A stretch of 10,034 nucleotides of DNA. Origin: T3SED10-47 sp046483725. GTDB lineage: Bacteria; Bipolaricaulota; Bipolaricaulia; Bipolaricaulales; Bipolaricaulaceae. Where the stretch lies: NCBI GenBank assembly GCA_046483725.1, contig JAWOCQ010000037.1:1-10034 (forward strand). The letters are read 5' to 3'. Shown here in pieces: positions 1 through 6,305 of the stretch. The first letter of the stretch is position 1. The number at the start of each line of letters is the position of its first letter. The translations under genes and the position numbers were made by a program. The notes below the pieces were generated by a model. The model did not search any database. It saw only the letters and a list, made by a program, of their open reading frames with translations, and had not been told where the DNA came from.

Positions 1-536
1 AGGGACGCTGGGAGAAAAAGCAGTTCAAGGGCACGGAGATCCAGGGAAAAACCCTGGGTGTAATCGGCATTGGGCGCATCGGACGGGCCCTGGCCAAGCG
101 GGCGCTGTGTCTGGGAATGCAGGTAGTGGCCTACGATGCATATATTGACACTGCCCCGTTCCAAGGGGTGGAGATGGTCGCCAAGGAGGAGCTCCTCCGG
201 CGTGCAGACTTTGTGAGCTTGCACGTGCCGCCCGACCCCGCGGGACCCGTGATCGGCGCAGACGAGCTTTCCGCGATGAAGGAGGGAGCGTACCTCATCA
301 ACTGCGCGCGGGGCGGGGTCGTGGATGAGAAGGCGCTCCTCTCGGCGCTGGATGCGGGCAAGCTGAGCGGGGCGGGCCTGGATGTATTCGAGGAGGAACC
401 GCCGCAAGACACCAAGCTGCTTGAGCACCCCAAGGTCACCTTGACACCACACGTGGGAGCGCAGACCGCAGAGGCGCAAGGAAGGGTCGGCGATGAGGTG
501 GTGGACACATTGGTCGCCTATGCGAGGAGCGCATAG
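1..536 (+). CDS. serA: D-3-phosphoglycerate dehydrogenase, C-terminal part (5' end outside window)
   Basis: This gene enters from the left edge. Reading from base 3 gives 177 residues up to the TAG at 534-536. It is the NAD-binding half of a D-isomer-specific 2-hydroxyacid dehydrogenase, the family that oxidises 3-phosphoglycerate to 3-phosphohydroxypyruvate in the first step of serine synthesis, in the cytoplasm. Visible motifs (numbered from base 3) are the Rossmann loop GIGRIG at 22-27, an Asp at 45 where NAD-specific members bind the adenosine ribose, and the catalytic triad: Arg103 in NCARGG, Glu130 in DVFEEEP and His150 in TPHVGAQT. The opening GRWEKKQFKGTE is typical of SerA rather than of lactate or formate dehydrogenases. 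The protein ends about 27 residues after the catalytic His, so it lacks the C-terminal ACT serine-sensing domain of long SerA forms and is probably not inhibited by serine that way. Its stop abuts the next start. A related hydroxyacid dehydrogenase is possible but less likely. Confidence 0.9.
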   Translation, partial: GRWEKKQFKGTEIQGKTLGVIGIGRIGRALAKRALCLGMQVVAYDAYIDTAPFQGVEMVAKEELLRRADFVSLHVPPDPAGPVIGADELSAMKEGAYLINCARGGVVDEKALLSALDAGKLSGAGLDVFEEEPPQDTKLLEHPKVTLTPHVGAQTAEAQGRVGDEVVDTLVAYARSA

Positions 537-1850
537 ATGGCAACGGTGCATCCTTTCCGCGGGCTGAGGTTCAACCCCGAGGTGGTGGGCGATCTCACAC
601 AGGTGGTCACGCAACCCTACGATCGTATCGGCGCGGATCTTATGCGGGCCTACCTCGACCGATCACCGCACAATATCGTACGTATTACGGGGAGCAAGAG
701 ACCTCCCGGGGACGAGGCTGACTACCGCCGCCGGGGCGAGCTCCTCCAACGGTGGATGGCAGAGGGCGTTTTGGTGCGGGATTCCAGACCGGGGATATAT
801 GCCTACCATCAGCAGTACGAATACGAGGGGACTCCATTTACCCGCAAAGGCATTGTGGCCCTGCTCGGTCTGCAGGCGCAAGGGGGCGGAGCGAAAGCGC
901 ACGAGCGCACGATGAAGGGCCCCAAAGAGGATCGGCTGAAGCTTCTGCGGGCGACGGAGGCCAACTTCGGGCACATCTTCATGCTCTACCGCGACCCGGC
1001 GCGCATGGCGACGAAGGCGACGGACGAGGGGATCTCCGGGTGCGTGCCCGATGCCGAAGCGCGGGACGACTTTGGGAACCGGCATCTACTATGGCATATT
1101 GGCGATGAAAAGGCGGTTGAGCAGGTACAACGGGCGATGACAGAAATCACCCCGTATATCGCGGACGGCCATCACCGTTTTGAAACCGCGCGGGCGTTCA
1201 TGGAGGAGTGCTGGGGTAAGGGCTGGCGCCCGGTGGGGCCGGAGTCGTTCGCCTCGCGGATGGTGACCTTGGTTAACGTGGCTGAGCCGGGGTGTGTGGT
1301 CCGCCCCACGCCCCGAGTAGTGCACTCCCTCTCCAGCTTCAGCTTGGAGATGTTCCTGACTCAGGCCGAGCGGGACTTCGAAGTGGCCCTGCTCTCCTCG
1401 TTGGAGGAGGCAAAGCAGTTCCTGAGAGAGCGTGCTTCCGAACACGCTTTTGTGGCCTATAGCCGCGGAGGCTACTCCGGGTTGGTCCTGAGGGACGAGG
1501 GCTCTGTGGACAAACTGGTGCCCGGCCAGCGCTCGCCGGAGTGGAAACGGTTGGATGTGTCTATCCTCCACGGGGCGATACTGGAGAGGATACTGGGGAT
1601 CGACGAGGACAAGCTGGCCCGACAGACGAATGTCGACTACACGGAGGACAGTGAAGGCGCGATCGAGGCTGTGGATAGGGGCAAAGGCCAGGTGGCCTTC
1701 CTGTTGAACCCCACACCCCCGGAGCAGGTCATGGCCGTAGCAGATCGCGGTGAACGCATGCCGCAAAAGTCGACCGACTTCTACCCCAAGCTCTTAACCG
1801 GAATAGTCGCCATGCGCATGCAAATCGACAAGGACAAGGGCGCGACGTAG
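537..1850 (+). CDS. DUF1015 family protein, complete
   Basis: A 437-residue protein of the DUF1015 family, whose biochemical role I do not know to be established; the family often neighbours serine biosynthesis genes. Family landmarks are all present: HPFRGLRFNP at 5-14, QPYDRI at 26-31, HERTMKGPKEDRL at 122-134, the strongly conserved DGHHRFETA at 210-218, and the C-terminal RMPQKSTDFYPKLLTG at 407-422. Length and both ends match a full family member. There is no signal peptide or membrane segment, so it should be cytoplasmic. The ATG directly follows the serA TAG (TAGATG), and GAGGAG at 524-529, inside the end of serA, sits 7 bases before it, so the two genes are almost certainly co-transcribed and translationally coupled. 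This suggests a task linked to serine or phosphohydroxypyruvate metabolism, which is inference only. Its 3' end is overlapped on the other strand by the tail of a broken membrane gene. Confidence 0.93.
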   Translation: MATVHPFRGLRFNPEVVGDLTQVVTQPYDRIGADLMRAYLDRSPHNIVRITGSKRPPGDEADYRRRGELLQRWMAEGVLVRDSRPGIYAYHQQYEYEGTPFTRKGIVALLGLQAQGGGAKAHERTMKGPKEDRLKLLRATEANFGHIFMLYRDPARMATKATDEGISGCVPDAEARDDFGNRHLLWHIGDEKAVEQVQRAMTEITPYIADGHHRFETARAFMEECWGKGWRPVGPESFASRMVTLVNVAEPGCVVRPTPRVVHSLSSFSLEMFLTQAERDFEVALLSSLEEAKQFLRERASEHAFVAYSRGGYSGLVLRDEGSVDKLVPGQRSPEWKRLDVSILHGAILERILGIDEDKLARQTNVDYTEDSEGAIEAVDRGKGQVAFLLNPTPPEQVMAVADRGERMPQKSTDFYPKLLTGIVAMRMQIDKDKGAT

Positions 1851-2034
1851 ACGCAGCCACGGTCACATAGGCGAACCAGTGATGATACTTAAACGGGATG
1901 CGAACGATCTTCCTGCGCGTCAGTACCATCACCGTCGAGGTAGCCAGGAGGCCCACGTACGACAGGATTCCTAGGTAGAAGATAACCGGGAATCGGCCCA
2001 ACGGGTGATAGGCGATGTCTCGCAGGATGTCCAC
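1729..2034 (-). CDS. Probable truncated cytochrome b / ferric-reductase-like membrane protein
   Basis: The reading frame starts at GTG 2034, 9 bases after the DOMON gene stop, with GAGAGG five bases upstream of it, and runs 101 codons. The first 61 residues look genuine: a hydrophobic helix at about 16-38 (FPVIFYLGILSYVGLLATST), a basic loop LTRRKIVRIPFKYHH, and the start of a second helix HHWFAYVTVAA. A basic loop followed by a His-containing helix recalls the four-or-more-helix cytochrome b561 and ferric-reductase-like domains that pass electrons through membranes, and DOMON genes commonly sit beside such partners. After residue 61 (base 1852) the sequence becomes Arg/Cys-rich and is simply the antisense of the conserved DUF1015 C-terminus, up to a TGA at 1729-1731. 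I therefore think the gene lost its 3' part and is not functional as a haem protein. A genuine one- or two-helix small protein is the alternative. Confidence 0.6.
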   Translation of the reverse strand: MDILRDIAYHPLGRFPVIFYLGILSYVGLLATSTVMVLTRRKIVRIPFKYHHWFAYVTVAASTSRPCPCRFACAWRLFRLRAWGRSRSTFAACVHRDLLRP

Positions 2035-2043
2035 GATCGCCTC

Positions 2044-2976
2044 TCACTCGTCCAGTGTGATCGTGTCTGCGCCGCGGGCCGTGTGCCGTGCCGTGAGGGC
2101 CGTGCGCGAGCTGTGATAGGCCAGGAGCACCGTGTAGCTCTCGCCGGGCGTAAGCGGGTTGTCCTGGGGATCACCGCTGTCCAAGGGAACCACGAACTCT
2201 AGAGTCGTGTGCCCATCGTCGATGTTTCCGCCCGCGGCCAGGATATCCTGGTGGTCGTCTTTTCGGTGTGCTGTGGCTGCATGCCCGTGGTGGTCCTCGA
2301 TGGTCAGCCCGTCGTCATCCACAGCGCCAATCACGAAGTCGGCGCCCTGCATCATCCTCTCGGGGTCGAACCCCACACTCACCCATCCTGTTCCGGCAGC
2401 ACGTACGCCCACAACCAGCACGGCCAGGCCGTTCCGCCACCACAGGTCCATCCCGGTGGTGTCCTCACGCAGATGATGAGCATACGCCTCATCGTTCACA
2501 GTCCCGTCCCATATCGGCGCTGGGGTGTCGGAGGGGAGGCCGTCGAGGACGATCACGTCCTCAGCCATGATTCGCCCCTCCTCGTCGAATACTAGGGCGG
2601 AGGCGAGCGTCAGCCAGAGTGACTCGTCAGTATCAGGTCTTATCCCTTCCATAGTAAGCACGCCCCACACAAGATTTCCCTCGCCCAGGACGCGCTCTGA
2701 CTCCACCTGCAGTGTGTGGAATTTCGCCTTCTCCTGTAACTGCAACCACGCCTGTTCGGAATCGTCGCCGTAGTAGAGCCCGTCCCACGGTGTCCCCATG
2801 AACACCGTTCCTCCGTCGGCGTGCAGAGCGGCGGATAAGGCCGGAGGCCCCTCCACTACGTACGCCTCCCAGCGAGTGTGGGCCCACTCGCTAAGGTCCG
2901 ATTCGTCGGCAAGCACTGTAGAGGCCAGCAGCGCTACTGAGACAAGTACGCACACAACAGCAGCCAGTCTGTACAT
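2044..2976 (-). CDS. Secreted protein with NTF2/SnoaL-like and DOMON domains
   Basis: A 310-residue protein from ATG 2976, chosen because GGAGAGG lies just upstream and the protein then begins with a clear signal peptide (MYR, then a hydrophobic stretch at 4-22, likely cleavage near VLA-DES at 23). A longer in-frame start at 3084 would bury this signal and reads through a hairpin. Residues about 28-145 resemble the SnoaL/NTF2-like fold (WEAYVVEGPPALSAALHADG, FMGTPWDG). Residues about 155-290 match a DOMON domain (IWDGTVNDEAY, VSVGFDPERMMQGADFVIGA, then VDDDG and ESYTVLLAYH). DOMON domains bind haem or sugars outside the membrane; Met208 or Met209 and His287 are plausible haem ligands by analogy with the cellobiose dehydrogenase cytochrome domain, which is inference. 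A His/Asp-rich stretch (EDHHGHAATAHRKDDHQD, about 227-244) might bind metal. The following gene looks like its truncated membrane electron partner. Confidence 0.82.
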   Translation of the reverse strand: MYRLAAVVCVLVSVALLASTVLADESDLSEWAHTRWEAYVVEGPPALSAALHADGGTVFMGTPWDGLYYGDDSEQAWLQLQEKAKFHTLQVESERVLGEGNLVWGVLTMEGIRPDTDESLWLTLASALVFDEEGRIMAEDVIVLDGLPSDTPAPIWDGTVNDEAYAHHLREDTTGMDLWWRNGLAVLVVGVRAAGTGWVSVGFDPERMMQGADFVIGAVDDDGLTIEDHHGHAATAHRKDDHQDILAAGGNIDDGHTTLEFVVPLDSGDPQDNPLTPGESYTVLLAYHSSRTALTARHTARGADTITLDE

Positions 2977-3012
2977 GTCCTCTCCTTTCCACCAATCAAC
3001 CTTCTGGTACTG

Positions 3013-3044
3013 TGGAGTCTTCGGCCGACGGCCGAAGCTCTCCA
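3013..3044. repeat. Strong inverted repeat between pus10 and the DOMON gene
   Basis: Bases 3019-3037 form a perfect inverted repeat with 9-base arms (CTTCGGCCG / CGGCCGAAG) around one central A. TGGAG at 3013-3017 also pairs with CTCCA at 3040-3044 across a small asymmetric internal loop. The structure lies after the pus10 stop in transcription direction and about 37 bases upstream of the DOMON start. Neither strand has a T-run after it, so it is not a standard intrinsic terminator. It may be a regulatory hairpin in the DOMON leader, an mRNA-stabilising element or a protein-binding palindrome. Confidence 0.5.
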
Positions 3045-3144
3045 GCTGCACGGTCGCCAATACTGGCAGGTAACTGAACTCCACACCATATTACCTTGTG
3101 AACGCTTCCGAGGGAACACTGCACCTCGGCCATGGTTGTCTAGT

Positions 3145-4443
3145 TCACGTTGACGTGTGGCCGGTGGTCTCGTCGAGCACTTCCAAGACGTCCAGCTCGC
3201 TCACCCGAGACTTCACGCCCAGAAGGCCGCTCAGGTTGGGCTCGGTAGAGCCCTGATCCCCCGAGACGAGCTCCTTTACGTATAGGCCGCCCTCGCAGAG
3301 GAACTCCACCTGCGCCTCTGTGGGGGAGTGCAGCTGTCCGGCGGCGCTGTGCACCTTGCGTGGGCGGACCAGGTCCGCCCGGCGATGACGTACCCTTTCT
3401 GGTGTACGTTGGTTGATAGGGCCCACTAGGAGTTGTAGTGCCTGCTCCAGAGCCCCGGCGCTTACCGGAGCGTCGAAATCCACCTGCATCCGGTACCTCT
3501 TATCCGCCCGCTCAGCCTTCACCTTCTCCACCGTAGACGGCGCTGCGGGCGTCAACTCCAGCACCTCCACCTTGCCGGAGGCGGAGTCGCGAATTTGCGT
3601 GGTGATCGCATTTAGGTCTACCGTGCGCCGCCGGGGCTCAACGACTTGCACCACGAACGGGCGTCCCCGGCCGAGCATGCGGGCGTCTACATCCTCGCGC
3701 CCGGCGCCATGCAGCTTGCCGCCCGTTCCGCCGCACGCCTCCACGAAATGGGGAACGACTAGTTCTTCCACCGACTCCGGGTACTGCTTCCCACTGCCTT
3801 CGCATGTCGAACAGCCACGCCCTCGGCACTCCCGGCACGGCCAGTGCGTCTGGGGGATCCCCCGGGCGAGCTTGCGGTACCGCCCACTGAAGAAGAGCGG
3901 CGCCACCTGCATGTCCACCGATCCTCGTTCCAGGTCGACGGTGAATCTGACATCGGGATGGGTGAAATCCACCGTGGCCGACCGCTTCTCTCGAGCAAGC
4001 ACGCGCTCAAATTCCCTTCCCAGGCAGCGATTCAGCTCCCGGCGTACGGGCTCGGCCCACCGGGAGGGGAAGCGTTCGGCGAGGAACTCCTGTGTGGCCT
4101 CGAGCCGGGGGGAGAGCCGTACCCCGAACAGGAAGGTGCTTAACTCATGGTCGGCCAGCAGCTCGACCGCCCGTTCAGCCCATTTGGGTACATGGCCGAA
4201 CACGTCCCCGCACACCCAGCAGGGGCTTGTACCGAGTTCCGCGCCCTGAACTGCCGGCCGGGCAAGCGCTCGTACTAGCCTTCCTCGCTCTTCGCCGGTC
4301 AGCCCGTGCCCGATCTGGGCGAACTGCTGGCCGAGGCAATGGTTGCACACGGGGCCTGCGCGCAAGAGCTCGACGGCGTGCTCGTTGGGATCCACACAGG
4401 GATTATAGCGGCTGTCGCTCGGTCGCTCAGCCGTCTTGCCCAC
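3145..4443 (-). CDS. pus10: tRNA pseudouridine synthase Pus10 (archaeal/eukaryotic-type)
   Basis: This is a Pus10-family protein, which in archaea makes pseudouridine at tRNA positions 54 and/or 55. The frame is open from ATG 4458, but that ATG has no ribosome site. GGAGGAG at 4456-4450 lies properly spaced before GTG 4443, which I take as the start (432 residues). Numbering from the ATG, visible features are zinc-type cysteines C38/C41 (CNHCLGQQFA) and C80/C83 (CWVC), a second CxxC-x4-CxxC at 208-219 in the hallmark HWPCRECRGRGCSTCEGSGK, then KLHGAGREDVDARMLGRGRP at 248-267 holding the catalytic Asp256, Tyr322 in KRYRMQVDF, and KELVSGDQGSTEPNLSGLLG at 395-414. All core motifs are intact, so it is probably active. 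The N-terminal part should be the THUMP-containing tRNA-binding region. It stands alone, divergent from the ribbon-helix-helix gene. In a bacterium, where TruB makes this modification, it is unusual. Confidence 0.93.
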   Translation of the reverse strand: MGKTAERPSDSRYNPCVDPNEHAVELLRAGPVCNHCLGQQFAQIGHGLTGEERGRLVRALARPAVQGAELGTSPCWVCGDVFGHVPKWAERAVELLADHELSTFLFGVRLSPRLEATQEFLAERFPSRWAEPVRRELNRCLGREFERVLAREKRSATVDFTHPDVRFTVDLERGSVDMQVAPLFFSGRYRKLARGIPQTHWPCRECRGRGCSTCEGSGKQYPESVEELVVPHFVEACGGTGGKLHGAGREDVDARMLGRGRPFVVQVVEPRRRTVDLNAITTQIRDSASGKVEVLELTPAAPSTVEKVKAERADKRYRMQVDFDAPVSAGALEQALQLLVGPINQRTPERVRHRRADLVRPRKVHSAAGQLHSPTEAQVEFLCEGGLYVKELVSGDQGSTEPNLSGLLGVKSRVSELDVLEVLDETTGHTST

Positions 4444-4733
4444 CTGAAGCTCCTCCATGGATCGTCCGGGCGCAAGGAGGTTGTACCACGTCCTCTGGGC
4501 ACGAGTTCACCTCGCCTAATAGCTATTCCTGCACTAGTAGACCAGATAATGCTGGTAAGGCAAGACGTGCCCCTTCGGATAAGCTGAATACCTGCTCTGT
4601 TCGGAGCTTTGACGATAGGCATTGTCATACGAAGTCGGATAGGCTAAGATCATTGCTGTGGCTACTCTTGGTGCGTTGAACGTTTAACTGGGAGTAGGCC
4701 AGTAAAAAGTGAACGTTGCGAGGAGGGATGCAT
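4444..4733. promoter_or_regulatory. Divergent intergenic region between pus10 and the RHH gene
   Basis: No coding region, tRNA or clear terminator is visible here. It must hold the promoters of pus10 (leftward) and of the small regulator (rightward); I could not assign convincing -35/-10 pairs. A perfect palindrome AATAGCTATT lies at 4518-4527. TCGGATAAGCT at 4575-4585 and TCGGATAGGCT at 4635-4645 differ by one base and are exactly 60 bases apart, with a further GATAGGC at 4614-4620. Nearer the regulator gene, TGAACGTT occurs at 4677-4684 and 4710-4717. Confidence 0.45.
4677..4717 (+). promoter_or_regulatory. Candidate operator repeats upstream of the RHH gene
   Basis: TGAACGTT is present at 4677-4684 and again at 4710-4717, 33 bases or about three helical turns apart. 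The first copy lies in a near-palindrome GTTGAAC/GTTTAAC (4675-4688) and the second ends three bases before the ribosome site AGGAGGG (4721-4727). Ribbon-helix-helix repressors often bind repeats in their own promoter, so autoregulation is a reasonable but unproven reading. Confidence 0.3.
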
Positions 4734-4922
4734 ATGCCTGCAGGTCAGCAACCCAGAAAACCGCTGGACAAGCTATCGATCTACATCCCGCAGAAGAAGG
4801 CGCAGCACAACCTGATGGCCAGGTTGCGCAAGCTCGCGGAGAAGAAGGACCGCTCCCTCAACTACTTGGTTGTGGAGGCGATCCTGGAGTATCTGCAGAG
4901 GGAGGAAAAGAAGAAGAGCTGA
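4734..4922 (+). CDS. Ribbon-helix-helix (CopG/Arc-like) DNA-binding protein
   Basis: A 62-residue basic protein. AGGAGGG at 4721-4727 is six bases before ATG 4734, which decides the start; ATG 4728 and TTG 4716 are in frame but overlap or precede the ribosome site. Residues 13-19 (KLSIYIP) form the expected beta strand that pairs in the dimer and touches the DNA major groove. Residues about 23-38 (AQHNLMARLRKLAEKK) form helix A. DRSLNYLVVEAILEYLQREE at 39-58 is the turn and helix B. This pattern matches the CopG/Arc/MetJ-type ribbon-helix-helix fold, and the protein is little more than that fold, so it most likely works as a dimeric transcriptional regulator. No toxin gene follows within the next 220 bases, so an antitoxin role is not supported. 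Possible targets are its own promoter and the divergent pus10 promoter. Confidence 0.78.
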   Translation: MPAGQQPRKPLDKLSIYIPQKKAQHNLMARLRKLAEKKDRSLNYLVVEAILEYLQREEKKKS

Positions 4923-5145
4923 CGGCCACCTACAGTTCCACGCTGGTACAAGTCTCGTCGGCCGGGGCGTAGGACGTGGCTACTCGGGTTTTTGGGGTGG
5001 CCCGTTTGATTTTGGTCTCCAGGGCAGTCTTCAGTGGGCTCCCGCAAGGCTCCCACCGGGCTTTCACATCCAACACCACCCCCCGCGCAGGCCAGCAGCG
5101 ACTATACCTTGGCTGGCACAGAATTGTTGCTCGGAAAGGCCTAAC
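4923..5145. other. Non-coding gap between the RHH gene and RNase HI
   Basis: I see no gene in these 223 bases. Just after the regulator stop, GCCAC-CTAC (4925-4933) can pair with GTAG-gac-GTGGC (4969-4980), nine pairs with a three-base bulge. GGCCACC (4924-4930) could alternatively pair with GGTGGCC (4996-5002). A GGGTTTTTGGGG stretch follows at 4986-4997. Together these may form an untidy terminator or a structured RNA leader for the rnhA operon, but the evidence is weak. A promoter for rnhA is expected here; TATACC at 5103-5108 is the only -10-like element noticed and it has no good -35. Confidence 0.3.
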
Positions 5146-5601
5146 ATGGGAGGTATGTCCGGACGGAATGAACGGATGGCGGGAGTCACGGCGGCTGAGG
5201 TGTGGCTGTACTGTGATGGTGGGAGTCGGGGAAACCCCGGGCCGGGCGCCATCGGTACCCTTGTCCTGGATGGTGCTGGCCGCGAGCTGGAGAGCTTCGC
5301 GGCCTGCATCGGCCACACTACGAACAACCAGGCAGAGTACACAGCGCTGATCCGCGGGCTGGAACTTGCCTCCAGGCACTCCCGTGGGCGTTTGGTCTGC
5401 GTGCTGGACAGCCAGCTTGTGGTGAACCAGATGAGCGGGCTATGGCGGGTGCGGGACTCGGAGCTGCGGCGGCTGCACAACGAAGCCAAGAAGCGCGCTG
5501 CCCTGTTCACCTCGGTCGCCTACAGGCACGTAGGCCGAGGCGACAGAAGGATCAAGCAGGTGGACCGGGCCCTGAACAAGGCGCTCGATGGTTTGGGCTA
5601 G
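5146..5601 (+). CDS. rnhA: Ribonuclease HI (RNase H superfamily)
   Basis: A 151-residue RNase H-fold protein that should cleave the RNA strand of RNA-DNA hybrids (R-loops, replication primers) in the cytoplasm using two metal ions. From ATG 5146, the first catalytic Asp is D24 in YCDGGSRGNPGPG, then E64 in NNQAEY, D88 in LDSQLVVNQMSGLW, and D140 near the C-terminus (QVDRALNKALD), so the acidic set is complete. HVGRGDRRIKQVD replaces the usual HVPRxxNxxAD wording, a variation seen in short RNase HI forms. ATG 5146 has GGAAAGG seven bases upstream; ATG 5155 and ATG 5176 are also in frame and would remove 3 or 10 non-conserved residues, so the start is uncertain. The end overlaps the methyltransferase start by 14 bases, suggesting coupled translation. 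Confidence 0.9.
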   Translation: MGGMSGRNERMAGVTAAEVWLYCDGGSRGNPGPGAIGTLVLDGAGRELESFAACIGHTTNNQAEYTALIRGLELASRHSRGRLVCVLDSQLVVNQMSGLWRVRDSELRRLHNEAKKRAALFTSVAYRHVGRGDRRIKQVDRALNKALDGLG

Positions 5602-6259
5602 AGGGGAAACTGGGATCGGCGAGGATGGCGGCATACACTACGGGCCTGCGATGTCCCGTTTCTACAGCCTAGCCTTTGACCCCCTACTGCGTCCCCTGCG
5701 GCGGCAGGTATTGCTCGTGTTCTGTGAGCTGGGCATAGGGAACGTGTTGGACATCGCCTCAGGCACTGGGGCGCAGTGCCGCGTGCTTGGGGAGGGCGGC
5801 ATCCAGGCAACCGGCGTTGACTTATCGGAGGCCATGGTCGAGCTGGCCAGTCGCCGAGGTGGACGTAATGTGCGTTACATCCAAGGGACCGCCTATGAGC
5901 TCCCGTTCGAGGATCGCGCCTTCGACGCAGCTCTACTGAGTTTGGCCCTGCACGAGCACACTGAAGACGAACGGGCCCTCATGCTGAACGAAGCACTGCG
6001 CGTGATAGGGAGGGACGGGCAGCTGGTGGTCGCCGACTACAGCGTGCCCCCTGTGCGCCGGCTACACCTACTCTGGCATGGTATAGGCTTTGTGGAGCAT
6101 GTGGCCGGCAGTGCTCACCGAGAAGGATTTCAGGACTTCGTCCGGCGTGGTGGGGTGGAAGGCTTACTCGTGCGTCGTGGTCTGCCTGTCCGCGCCATGA
6201 GACGGGCCTTGTGGCGCACGGTGGACGTCGCCGTGGTGCCGGTCGTACCGTTTACCTAG
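5588..6259 (+). CDS. Class I SAM-dependent methyltransferase (UbiE/methyltransf_11 type)
   Basis: A 223-residue protein with the Rossmann-like SAM fold. Numbered from ATG 5588, motif I is VLDIASGTGAQ (53-63), the acidic residue ending strand 2 is Asp78 in GVDLSEAM, and PFEDRAFDAALLSLALHE (106-123) covers motif IV. NEALRVIGRDGQLVVADYS follows at 134-152, as in UbiE/MenG-like small-molecule methyltransferases. The substrate cannot be told from the sequence; quinones, lipids or other small metabolites are typical for this class. The start is uncertain. ATG 5588 overlaps rnhA by 14 bases and has only a weak AAGG upstream, while ATG 5651 (MSRFYSLAFDPLL) begins right at the conserved part but has no visible ribosome site. 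The gene lies between rnhA and glnS, and glnS starts 46 bases after its stop, so all three are probably in one transcript. Confidence 0.85.
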   Translation: MVWARGETGIGEDGGIHYGPAMSRFYSLAFDPLLRPLRRQVLLVFCELGIGNVLDIASGTGAQCRVLGEGGIQATGVDLSEAMVELASRRGGRNVRYIQGTAYELPFEDRAFDAALLSLALHEHTEDERALMLNEALRVIGRDGQLVVADYSVPPVRRLHLLWHGIGFVEHVAGSAHREGFQDFVRRGGVEGLLVRRGLPVRAMRRALWRTVDVAVVPVVPFT

Positions 6260-6305
6260 CCTGGTTAATATCGGAGGGTTCGAGCGGGCTTCACAAGGAG
6301 CGGCG

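Noticed and set aside
1089..1766. A 225-codon minus-strand frame opposite DUF1015.
   Set aside because: It lies entirely antisense to conserved DUF1015 sequence and shows no domain, so it is a reading-frame shadow.
2977..3084. A longer start for the DOMON protein at 3084.
   Set aside because: It would place 36 residues before a textbook signal peptide, would translate through the strong hairpin, and lacks the ribosome site seen before ATG 2976.
3413..4249. A 278-codon plus-strand frame inside the pus10 region.
   Set aside because: It is antisense to the conserved Pus10 motifs, its product is Ser/Arg/Thr-rich low-complexity sequence with no recognisable domain, and such frames are common opposite GC-rich genes.
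4734..4922. The ribbon-helix-helix protein as the antitoxin of a toxin-antitoxin pair.
   Set aside because: No toxin-like frame lies next to it on either strand; the neighbours are Pus10 and RNase HI.
4986..4997. GGGTTTTTGGGG as an intrinsic terminator after the RHH gene.
   Set aside because: The T-run is short and the possible stem before it is long-range and bulged, so I mention it only as a weak possibility.
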